Assembly (NCBI GenBank): GCA_009921765.1
Contig: RFXC01000153.1
Coordinates: 1-10,830, forward strand
Length of the DNA: 10,830 nt
Source: Betaproteobacteria bacterium
GTDB taxonomy: Bacteria > Pseudomonadota > Gammaproteobacteria > Burkholderiales > Burkholderiaceae
Direction: 5' to 3'
Positions 1 through 6,087 of this stretch are shown here, one piece after another. Numbering within the stretch: position 1 is the first letter of the stretch; every line of letters starts with the position of its first letter. A model generated the notes under the pieces. That model saw only the letters and a list, made by a program, of their open reading frames with translations. It did not search any database and was not told the origin of the DNA. The position numbers were made by a program, and so were the translations under genes.

Positions 1-941
1 TCTGCCTGCAGCGCAGACCCGTAGTAAAGCTCGACCACCTGCCGGCGGGCGTAGTCGCGGATCGCTTCGGTGCCGAGCGCGTGACGGACCGCGTCATGAA
101 TTCTCTGAACGATGCCATCCGGCGTGCTCTTTGGTACTGCGAACACGTGATAGTTGGGCGCCATCTGCGGATCAAAGCCCAGTTCGGTCAACGTGGGCAC
201 CTCGGGCAGGGCAGGGTTTCGCACCAGACTGTCAATTGCAAGGATCGACATTTTTCCCGTGCGGCTGTGGGCTTGCACGCTCGAAATTGAAAGCGGATAA
301 CCGGTATCGACATGTCCGCCGAGTATCGCCAGGACTGCATCGCCGGCGCCCTTGAAGGGCACCTCGACAACCTTCATCGCGTTACGATCAAACATCGCGC
401 GAGCCAACAGATGCAGTGGGTGCCCTTCGCCCGTCGTTTGGCCAAAGGTCACCTGATTAGGGTTGGCGCGGACATGTCCGACGAACCCGGTCATATCCTT
501 CCAGGGCACGCCCGCGCGCGATACAAACGCCGAGGGCAGGTAGAACACCCGTACCGCGAGCCGCATGTCTGAGTAGGTGTAGTTCGCTTTACGAAGCGCT
601 TCAAACACTTCGGGCATCAATTGGGTGGACTGCAAGTCACCAATCACGTAGCCATCTGGCTTGGCACGCGCCACGAACTCGCCTGCAATCAGTCCGCCGG
701 CCCCTGGCCGACTTTCAACCAGGACAGGTTGGCCCCAAAGACTCTGCATTTCACGAGCCAGTGCACGGAGAAAATTGTCAGCGCCGCCGCCTGCTGCCAA
801 CGGGTTGATGATCGTGACGGGGCGGGAGGGGTAAGCGGGGTCAGCACTGGCGGCAGCACTGAACGTGAGCGCTGCGCCAAAGATGGCAACGGTCAGTGCG
901 CGTGTGCGGGCGGCAATCCGGATATGAGTGAAGCAGTTCAT
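1..941 (-). CDS. Bug/TctC-type periplasmic solute receptor (C-terminus cut by window edge)
   Basis: This is an extracytoplasmic receptor of the tripartite tricarboxylate transporter (TTT) family, which binds small, usually carboxylated, solutes in the periplasm. I translated 313 codons from ATG 941-939; the usual family length is about 320-330, so only the last few residues are missing. Seen: a signal peptide (basic residues near 8-14, hydrophobic core about 15-32, cleavage probably at ASA-DP near 33), a PLAAGGGAD loop at 47-55 where relatives have PFPxGGxxD, ESRPGAGG at 76-83, VPFKGAG at 194-200 and EVPTLTELG at 247-255. The ATG was chosen because it opens the signal peptide and has AAGGG about 7 nt upstream. 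The frame stays open upstream to a stop near 1149, which is treated separately. It is divergent from the next receptor. No tctA or tctB is visible. The family is secure; the ligand is unknown. Confidence 0.92.
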   Translation of the reverse strand, partial: MNCFTHIRIAARTRALTVAIFGAALTFSAAASADPAYPSRPVTIINPLAAGGGADNFLRALAREMQSLWGQPVLVESRPGAGGLIAGEFVARAKPDGYVIGDLQSTQLMPEVFEALRKANYTYSDMRLAVRVFYLPSAFVSRAGVPWKDMTGFVGHVRANPNQVTFGQTTGEGHPLHLLARAMFDRNAMKVVEVPFKGAGDAVLAILGGHVDTGYPLSISSVQAHSRTGKMSILAIDSLVRNPALPEVPTLTELGFDPQMAPNYHVFAVPKSTPDGIVQRIHDAVRHALGTEAIRDYARRQVVELYYGSALQA

Positions 942-1148
942 GGCGGACCCTTGTGAAAAGGCGATTTCCGGGCGACTTTCGGGATAGGACCGTATCGGGG
1001 CTGGGCTGTCCAGCGGAAGTTCGATCTGCCGAAACTCGTGGGTGGCCATGCACTCGATGGCCCGCGCCGACCAGACGGGAAACCAGGAGTGAAATGCGCC
1101 GGTGCCCAGGCGCGCCAGAGATCCGATTGACTCCAACCAGGGGCATGG
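942..1148 (-). other. Unexplained open frame in the leader of the first receptor gene
   Basis: On the minus strand the receptor's reading frame continues upstream of its ATG without a stop until TAA at 1151-1149, about 66 codons. By hand count roughly 73% of third positions are G or C against about 58% of second positions, a mild coding-like bias. The peptide is not low-complexity (for example GTGAFHSWFPVW and EFRQIELPLDSP). I do not recognise it. It cannot be a normal part of the receptor because it would precede the signal peptide. It may be the tail of a decayed gene or chance openness in GC-rich DNA. Confidence 0.25.
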
Positions 1149-1155
1149 TTAGATT
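1127..1155 (+). promoter_or_regulatory. Candidate sigma-70 promoter for the GTG-start Bug receptor
   Basis: TTGACT (1127-1132, 5/6 to the -35 consensus) is followed after 17 nt by TAGATT (1150-1155, 4/6 to -10). Transcription would begin near 1162 and give a leader of about 29 nt carrying the ribosome site. Spacing and position are good, but this is a match by eye. Confidence 0.4.
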
Positions 1156-1162
1156 CCGAATC
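1152..1162. repeat. Perfect 5-bp inverted repeat GATTC-C-GAATC at the predicted -10/+1
   Basis: GATTC and GAATC flank a single C, and the element overlaps the predicted -10 box and start point of the rightward promoter. That position would suit a repressor. It is short enough to be chance. Confidence 0.3.
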
Positions 1163-1190
1163 GCTTTTGCACTCAAATAAGGGGCTTGCT

Positions 1191-2171
1191 GTGAAACGTC
1201 GAATTTGGCTGGCCTTGGTCGCATGCGCTGGTTTGATTTCCTGGGGTCCGGTCGGGGCGCAAGGCGCCAACTGGCCTTCCAAATCCATCACCCTGATCGT
1301 GCCGTTTCCGCCTGGCGGCGTCACCGACCTGGTGGCACGCGAGTTGGCGAGGCACCTGACGGAGGGCCTGGGCCAGAGCGTCGTCGTAGAAAATCGCGCC
1401 GGCGCCGGGGGCAACATCGGCACGGCCATGCTGGCCAAGGCCAACCCCGACGGTCACACCCTGGGCGTCATGACGGTCAGCGCCATTTCGATTGCGCCGC
1501 ACATTCACAAGTCGCTGAATTTCAACCCCAGCCGCGACTTCACTCCCATCACCAATATCGTCAATACACCGGGCGCGATTCTGGCTGGGGTCAAGACCCC
1601 CTACAACACCTTGCCCGAGATGATTGCGGCGGCCAAGGCGCAGCCCAACAAGATCACTTATGCGAGCGTGGGGCAGGGCTCGCTCCCGCACCTGATTGCC
1701 GAGAAACTTGCCGCCGATGCTGGCATCAGGATGACGCACGTGCCCTACAAAGGGGCCGCTCCCGCCATGCAAGATCTGTTGGCCAGCATTGTCGATCTAT
1801 CCTTCGAGAGTTCCTTGACCAACACCGTCGCCAATTTCCAGGCGGGCAAGCTCAAGGTCCTGGCCACCACCGGTGCGGTGCGCGTGCCCATTCTGGCCAA
1901 CATCCCTACCGTGGCCGAATCGGGCTACCCAGGCTTTGTGGCCCAAGGCTGGTTTGGTTTCCTGGGGCCAGCGGGATTGCCTGCGCCCATCGTCAAGCGG
2001 CTCAACGAGCTTGCTACGCAAATGCTGCGCGACAAAGCCATGATCGAGCGCTTTGAGAAACTGGGCATTCAGCCCGACCCCTCCAGCCCCGAGCAATTCG
2101 CCCGCTTCCTGCAAGAGCAAGACCGCATCTGGGCGGCTATCGCCAAGGGATTGAACCTGCAGTTGGATTGA
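1191..2171 (+). CDS. Bug/TctC-type periplasmic solute receptor, GTG start
   Basis: A complete TTT-family extracytoplasmic receptor of 326 residues, the normal family length. The start is GTG 1191, preceded by AAGGGG at 1179-1184 with 6 nt spacing, which decides against a TTG at 1167. Seen: signal peptide MKRR, hydrophobic core 5-18, cleavage probably VGA|QG after residue 23; ligand-loop motif PFPPGGVTD at 38-46 with the conserved Asp at 46; ENRAGAGGNIG at 67-77; HVPYKG at 183-188; IPTVAESG at 238-245 before the second-lobe WFGFLGP segment. It has its own candidate promoter and stands alone: the next gene converges on it 31 nt downstream. No tctA/tctB partners are present, so it is an orphan receptor. 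Family assignment is very secure; the solute cannot be inferred. Confidence 0.95.
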   Translation: MKRRIWLALVACAGLISWGPVGAQGANWPSKSITLIVPFPPGGVTDLVARELARHLTEGLGQSVVVENRAGAGGNIGTAMLAKANPDGHTLGVMTVSAISIAPHIHKSLNFNPSRDFTPITNIVNTPGAILAGVKTPYNTLPEMIAAAKAQPNKITYASVGQGSLPHLIAEKLAADAGIRMTHVPYKGAAPAMQDLLASIVDLSFESSLTNTVANFQAGKLKVLATTGAVRVPILANIPTVAESGYPGFVAQGWFGFLGPAGLPAPIVKRLNELATQMLRDKAMIERFEKLGIQPDPSSPEQFARFLQEQDRIWAAIAKGLNLQLD

Positions 2172-2177
2172 AGTGCT

Positions 2178-2202
2178 CCGGTGCACCTTGGCAAGTGGCC
2201 GG
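2178..2202. terminator. Imperfect stem-loop in the 31-nt gap between convergent genes
   Basis: CCGG at 2178-2181 and CCGG at 2199-2202 can pair around a small internal loop, and a further 5-bp stem including one G-U pair closes a 4-nt loop. It lies exactly between the stop codons of the receptor (2171) and the lipoprotein gene (2205-2203), so it could serve both. There is no T-tract on either side, so it is not a standard intrinsic terminator. Confidence 0.25.
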
Positions 2203-3825
2203 CTAGGGCGCAACGAAAACCTCTGAAAACCTTGTGTTCGCGTACGGGGTGATTCCCAACACCCCGTGCATTTTCGTTGGCAACCACCACTCCACCCAAG
2301 GTCGCTGTCCTGTCCAGGGCGTGGTCACCATGCCTGTTTTCAAATTGAAAACCTGTACTGACTGGCTACGGTCATCGCCGCCATACGACCGACCGATTAA
2401 AACAAACTTTTCACCCGGCGCTTTTTCCAGGATCGTGAAATCCAAAACGCTCGGGTAAGTGGGGTCGGGCGTTATGACGGTCGCTCTGGTGCCGAAATGG
2501 CCCTGTCCGTCGTTGTAAAGGATGACCGTGTCTGCCGCCGCGGTATAGGCGTTACTGATCCCGGGTTCGGCACCACCCGCAACGATGTCAACGCTTCCGT
2601 CGCCGTCGACGTCAATGAGTTCAATGGCGAAATAGGGCCCAGGGCACGCTGGCCAGGTACCCTCGCGAGGGATGCACCGGTTGGCGACACGATTGTTGTC
2701 AGTCTTGAAGGTGACCGGGTCTGTCTTTTGATTCATCAGAAATACCATCTGCTGACCAAGGGACGCATCCCAGGGACCTCGGAAATTGTCGGTTAGAACA
2801 ATATCGGGATAACCGTCACCATCGACGTCTGCTGCACTTGCCCCATGATAAAAACCCGCGCCGTCGCTTTGTCGATCGGTTGCCCCGACATCGGAAATGG
2901 TGAAGCTTCCCCGGCCTGCGCTGTCGTTGATCAGCAGCTTGTTGGGCTCAAACGGCCACTGCCCGTTTATGGGCGTATCCCATCCATGGCACGCAATAAA
3001 AATATCCGGGTGGCCGTCTTTATTGAAGTCGGCAACCAGCGCCTTTCGAGGCGTTAAACATCCTGTTATCGACTTGCCAGTATCCTCAAGCGTCAGCAGT
3101 TTCGTCAGTCTGTAAAATTTGAATTCGGTGCGATTTTCGTCCTTGATGTACCTGGGGGGCGTTCCGATGCAGGTCTGGTCAATGCCGCCAGTTGGCAAGT
3201 AGCAGTTGATGCTGTTGCTTTTCGATACCATCACGATGGTTGTGCCGTCGCCGAAAAAATCACCTGCAGCCCATGCACTGGTCAATGGAAAATTGAAGTC
3301 GGCAAGTGGCAGCTGCGGCAAGCCCTGGCTTTTCATGTTTTGATAAGACGAAGCAAACAAGGTCGGTTTGACTCTGAGGGCGTTCAGGCTCTCCGGTAGT
3401 GGTACGCGCTTGATCGCGTATTGGAGAACAAGCTGCGCATCCCGCAAGGTTGCCGCTCCATCCTGATCAATGTCGAAGAAACTGGCGGTGATCCCTGCGG
3501 AGCGACCGTAGGCGAATTTCAACGCAGTGAGTACCTCGGTCGCCGTGTAAACCGGTGCGTCGGCCCCAGTTTCGACTGCAGGCGACGGCGTGACAGCCTG
3601 GGCACTGAAGAAGTTCGTTGATTCGCCGCCAACGTAGTGAGCCGCTGAGACCGCCTGCTGGGCGGTGTGCCGAACTGAAGCGGGATCGGTCTCGGTGCTG
3701 GCCTGTCCGCAGGCACCAAGGTGGATAACGCACGCCGCTCCGATCCACGATGCGATCACCGTGCGAACGTTGCTGCCAACGCTTCTTCGTACTCCGACGA
3801 TGACTCGCGAAACGTTTTGGCGCAT
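2203..3825 (-). CDS. Predicted lipoprotein with dockerin-like EF-hand loop and FG-GAP/VCBS repeats
   Basis: Function unknown. By architecture it is a surface or periplasmic Ca-binding beta-propeller-like protein. Starts are possible at GTG 3876, ATG 3867 and ATG 3825. I chose 3825 (540 residues) because it gives the shortest ATG-initiated leader; its ribosome site is weak. Numbering from 3825: basic leader, then lipobox LGAC with the acylated Cys at 39. A single EF-hand/dockerin-type loop DIDQDGAATLRD spans 118-129 between two helix-like segments. FG-GAP/VCBS repeats carry DFNKDGHPD (266-274), DVDGDGYPD (333-341) and DVDGDGSVD (405-413); a degenerate one sits at DFFGDG (189-194). Several Cys residues could form disulfides. 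Base composition is visibly more AT-rich than the flanking transporters, suggesting separate origin. It converges on the receptor gene, and its upstream DNA holds a gene remnant rather than an obvious promoter. Confidence 0.82.
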   Translation of the reverse strand: MRQNVSRVIVGVRRSVGSNVRTVIASWIGAACVIHLGACGQASTETDPASVRHTAQQAVSAAHYVGGESTNFFSAQAVTPSPAVETGADAPVYTATEVLTALKFAYGRSAGITASFFDIDQDGAATLRDAQLVLQYAIKRVPLPESLNALRVKPTLFASSYQNMKSQGLPQLPLADFNFPLTSAWAAGDFFGDGTTIVMVSKSNSINCYLPTGGIDQTCIGTPPRYIKDENRTEFKFYRLTKLLTLEDTGKSITGCLTPRKALVADFNKDGHPDIFIACHGWDTPINGQWPFEPNKLLINDSAGRGSFTISDVGATDRQSDGAGFYHGASAADVDGDGYPDIVLTDNFRGPWDASLGQQMVFLMNQKTDPVTFKTDNNRVANRCIPREGTWPACPGPYFAIELIDVDGDGSVDIVAGGAEPGISNAYTAAADTVILYNDGQGHFGTRATVITPDPTYPSVLDFTILEKAPGEKFVLIGRSYGGDDRSQSVQVFNLKTGMVTTPWTGQRPWVEWWLPTKMHGVLGITPYANTRFSEVFVAP

Positions 3826-3864
3826 TTGGGGAGAGCCTGCTGATGGAGGTTGAACAAACCATAG

Positions 3865-4110
3865 CATGGCGTTCACTCGACAGCAGGGACCGGGCCACAG
3901 GGTGCGATTCGCACGCCCTTCACCACGCCGACTCAGGCCTGCAAAGATGGTGACGGCTTCCTCGCCGCGGGCAATGCGTACACCGCCCTGCGCAAGTCTT
4001 TATTGGACAAGGGCAAACCGGTGTTCACGGCGCCCGCGATGGGCAACTGGGGCATCGCCAAAGAATCTCCCAGCGACACCGTGGGCTCCTTCGCTGACGG
4101 CCCTACGTAA
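3865..4110 (+). pseudogene. Headless coding remnant, possibly from a secreted alpha/beta-hydrolase-like protein
   Basis: The frame is open from just after TAG 3862-3864 to TAA 4108-4110, about 81 codons, with no start codon near its left end. From codon 3904 onward 54 of 68 third positions are G or C, and the residues look protein-like: RTPFTTPTQACKDGDGF, then LAAGNAYTALRKSLLDKG and KPVFTAPAMGNWG. From memory this pattern (a capped TP..CKDGDG segment, an amphipathic helix and a strand ending in PVFTAPAMGNW) resembles the N-terminal half of secreted alpha/beta-hydrolase-fold proteins. No nucleophile elbow is present, so it cannot be an active enzyme. Its left end coincides with the 5' end of the oppositely oriented lipoprotein gene, as if that gene's arrival removed the front. 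The identity is tentative; the coding character is firmer. Confidence 0.45.
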
Positions 4111-4269
4111 CTATCCGAATCGATGACAGTCATGTCAACGGAAGAATGGTATGCCGGGGGCTTGCGACTTATCCGCTTTCGGCACCCCACACGGGAGCAA
4201 CGCCGCCCCGCTTCTACGCTGGGGAGATTGAAAGATTGGGGGGTGAGTCGAAGCCAGAGTTGGTCGCGC
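4111..4269. other. Spacer without a recognisable gene
   Basis: This lies between the remnant's stop and the epimerase stop. The +1-shifted frame on the plus strand stays open, but by hand count only about 59% of its third positions are G or C and I recognise no motif in it. A 6-bp bulged stem around 4206-4224 has no T-tract. I see no promoter or terminator I can support. Confidence 0.4.
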
Positions 4270-5244
4270 TTACGTATCGCCCTTGCACCAGTAGGCGAAG
4301 GTTTGTGAGAGGGAATACTGGCTGGAAAAGCCCAGCTGCTCGCGTGCGCCCCGGACATCCGAAGGCGCGGGCCGGCGGCTTGGAAACCCTGCGAATCCGG
4401 TGGCTGGTTCGGGTGGCAGTTCCACCGTTAACGAAGGAAACACCGCGCGCATCGCTTCAACAAACTCTGCCATGCTGACCCACTGGCCGGTAGCGATGTT
4501 GAAAACGCGTTGTTGCGGCGAGGGCGCACGGAGTGCATACACATTGGCTCGGGCACAGTCTCGCGCATCGATGAATTCCTCGGCGCCGCCCCAGAGCAGG
4601 TAAGGATCGTCGAGTCGCAGAGGATGGCCAGTACGACCTGCCTCGCCCAGCCGGTGCATCAGCCGGCCAGGGACGCTGGTGGGCGGCGACTCCGGCCGCC
4701 CGCCCAGGACCGCTGCGTAGCGCAGGCTGATCACGTCGACGCCGTATAGCGACTGGTAAACGCCCGCGAGATGCTCGCCAGCAAGTTTGGTGGATGCATA
4801 GATGCTGCCTGGCTGCTCCGATTGCATGCGCATGGGAGCGTCTTCGGGCAGGGGATCGGGACCCAGGCTTGCGAAGCAGTTGTAGCCCACCGTTGTGGAA
4901 CTTGCCAGGACCAGGCGCGTGATGGGCAGGGTTCGCGCGCATTCGAGCAGGTTGGCGGTACCCATGACGTTGACGCGAATTCCATCAAGTGGCCGCTCGC
5001 GAATCGCTGTGGAGAGCAAGGCTGCCGTGTGAATGATTCGCGTGACATGGTGCTCGGTGATCAGCGATTTCACTGCGTCGAAGTCGCTGACGTCACACAC
5101 GACTGGCAGGATTGAGCCCGAACCCGACAGATCGTTGCGGGACGGCATCACCACATCGGCCAGAACGATATCTTCGCCCGACTCAAGCAATTGCTGGGCG
5201 GTGAGTCGGCCAATCAAGCCAGCTCCGGTGATCAGGACAGTCAT
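4270..5244 (-). CDS. NAD-dependent epimerase/dehydratase (extended SDR)
   Basis: An extended short-chain dehydrogenase/reductase of 324 residues, a cytoplasmic enzyme acting on a sugar, sugar acid or related hydroxyl compound. Seen: nucleotide-binding motif TGAGLIG at 6-12; Asp30 at the end of strand 2 (VLAD), which favours NAD over NADP; CDVSD at 50-54 for adenine contact; HTAA at 72-75; active-site Ser/Thr in LASSTTVG (113-120); and catalytic YASTK with Tyr149 and Lys153. Internal ATG 5244 is preferred over an upstream start at 5304 because the Rossmann strand begins immediately after it and it lies only 4 nt past the regulator's stop, so the two are probably co-transcribed and translationally coupled. 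Known relatives include UDP-sugar epimerases and D-erythronate-type dehydrogenases. The context of TRAP transporter, FAH hydrolase and GntR regulator favours a catabolic dehydrogenase over cell-wall sugar synthesis. Substrate unknown. Confidence 0.9.
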   Translation of the reverse strand: MTVLITGAGLIGRLTAQQLLESGEDIVLADVVMPSRNDLSGSGSILPVVCDVSDFDAVKSLITEHHVTRIIHTAALLSTAIRERPLDGIRVNVMGTANLLECARTLPITRLVLASSTTVGYNCFASLGPDPLPEDAPMRMQSEQPGSIYASTKLAGEHLAGVYQSLYGVDVISLRYAAVLGGRPESPPTSVPGRLMHRLGEAGRTGHPLRLDDPYLLWGGAEEFIDARDCARANVYALRAPSPQQRVFNIATGQWVSMAEFVEAMRAVFPSLTVELPPEPATGFAGFPSRRPAPSDVRGAREQLGFSSQYSLSQTFAYWCKGDT

Positions 5245-5248
5245 GGCT

Positions 5249-5950
5249 TCAATCCGCGGGAAGCCATTTGGCGGTGGCCTCGAATGTCGCCTGCAGGTGT
5301 CCACGAATCAGACGGGTGGCCACCTTTTCGTTCCTGTCGAGGAGCGCATTCATGAGGGCTTCGTGCTCCGAGTGAATGTCTCGAGCGAGCGGCTTCTTCC
5401 TGCTCAGATTCTGCAGGCGGATCAACCGATAACGCTCGGTTTGGTCCACCAGTTGGTCGTGCAGGCGCATCAGCCAGGGCGACGCGCAGCCGGCAACGAG
5501 CGCGGCGTGGAAAGCTCGGTGCCGCTGCTCCCACTGCCGGGCCTTCTCGTCGGAGTGCGCGCCCGATGGGAGCGGGGTACGGCTCAGGCGGTGGAAGGCA
5601 GCGACGATCTCGGCTTCCCAATCGGCGTCGCCCTGCGCGATGGCAAGCGACAGCATGGAGGTTTCCAACGCAATGCGCGCCACCGTCAGGTCTTTAAGCT
5701 CGGGTAGGGATACGGGTGCAACGGAGAAGCCCCTCTGCTCGTCAATGACCACCAGGCCTTCGGCCGACAGCCTTTGCAGCGATTCGCGCAGCGGCGACAG
5801 CCCGAGCTGATAGCGCGATTGCAGATCCTTCGTTCGCAGCCGCTCGCCCGGACGCAAGCCACCACTGAGAATGTCATGACGCAAGAGCGTGTGGGCCTGG
5901 CGCGTCAGCGTCTTGGGCTCGGGATGCAGATCAGCGTTGGGAGGGGCCAT
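5249..5950 (-). CDS. GntR-family regulator, FadR/FCD subfamily, CsiR-like
   Basis: A DNA-binding regulator of 233 residues. An N-terminal winged helix-turn-helix spans about 14-78, with the recognition helix in SPLRESLQRLSAEGLV (52-67). A C-terminal FCD effector domain spans about 86-225. The run RYQLGLSPLRE, the LAIAQGDADWEAE segment and HRAFHAALVAGC closely resemble E. coli CsiR as I remember it, a repressor of a dicarboxylate-related catabolic operon. FCD metal ligands can be seen at His148 (AFH), His196 (SEHE) and His218 (GHL), but the usual Asp four residues before the first His is His144 here. The start is ATG 5950; no good Shine-Dalgarno precedes it. It is followed directly by the epimerase and is divergent from the FAH-TRAP operon, the classic position for a local, autoregulated repressor. 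The ligand is probably the imported acid or an intermediate (inference). Confidence 0.92.
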   Translation of the reverse strand: MAPPNADLHPEPKTLTRQAHTLLRHDILSGGLRPGERLRTKDLQSRYQLGLSPLRESLQRLSAEGLVVIDEQRGFSVAPVSLPELKDLTVARIALETSMLSLAIAQGDADWEAEIVAAFHRLSRTPLPSGAHSDEKARQWEQRHRAFHAALVAGCASPWLMRLHDQLVDQTERYRLIRLQNLSRKKPLARDIHSEHEALMNALLDRNEKVATRLIRGHLQATFEATAKWLPAD

Positions 5951-5965
5951 GGGATTGGCAGGTAG

Positions 5966-5990
5966 AAGTACTTACGAAAACCGCATTCTA
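5966..5990 (-). promoter_or_regulatory. Candidate regulator promoter -10 with adjacent palindromic operator
   Basis: On the minus strand TAGAAT (5990-5985) matches the -10 consensus at 5 of 6 positions; no convincing -35 lies 16-18 nt upstream. Immediately downstream, AAGTACTT (5966-5973) is a perfect 8-bp palindrome inside GTAAGTACTTCTAC. It lies between the predicted start point and the regulator's ATG, as expected for autorepression by a GntR protein. The sequence is direct; the function is inferred. Confidence 0.35.
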
Positions 5991-6029
5991 TGCCGGACCC
6001 AAAATTTATATTTTCTATCGCTAATTATA

Positions 6030-6058
6030 TTGACAGTCCGATTTCATGCCAACAGAAT
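6030..6058 (+). promoter_or_regulatory. Candidate sigma-70 promoter for the FAH-TRAP operon
   Basis: TTGACA (6030-6035), a perfect -35 hexamer, is followed after 17 nt by CAGAAT (6053-6058, 4/6 to -10). It sits at the edge of an unusually AT-rich stretch (about 6000-6031) that could act as an UP element or regulator site. Transcription would begin near 6065, which would exclude ATG 6046 as the hydrolase start and leave ATG 6076 or 6088. Confidence 0.45.
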
Positions 6059-6087
6059 ATTCGCTTCGCCTACGCATGAATGCTTCC

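Noticed and set aside
938..1444. Minus-strand open frame of 168 codons over the divergent promoter region
   Set aside because: It overlaps the N-terminal part of a certain gene antisense, is Pro/Arg/Ser-rich and shows no motif. It ends just inside the start of the first receptor gene without a clear reason.
1205..2056. Plus-strand open frame of 283 codons inside the GTG-start receptor
   Set aside because: Low-complexity Arg/Gly/Gln/His-rich translation typical of an out-of-frame reading; the receptor frame has all Bug motifs.
4206..4224. Bulged GC stem after the epimerase gene as a terminator
   Set aside because: No T-tract follows on either strand and the stem is only six pairs with a bulge.
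3933..4358. Minus-strand open frame of 141 codons across the remnant and spacer
   Set aside because: It is antisense to the frame with the stronger coding bias and runs into the 3' end of the epimerase gene. No recognisable motif.
6046..6087. N-terminal extension of the FAH protein from ATG 6046
   Set aside because: It would overlap the predicted -10 box, has no ribosome site, and adds residues that relatives lack. It cannot be excluded without transcript data.
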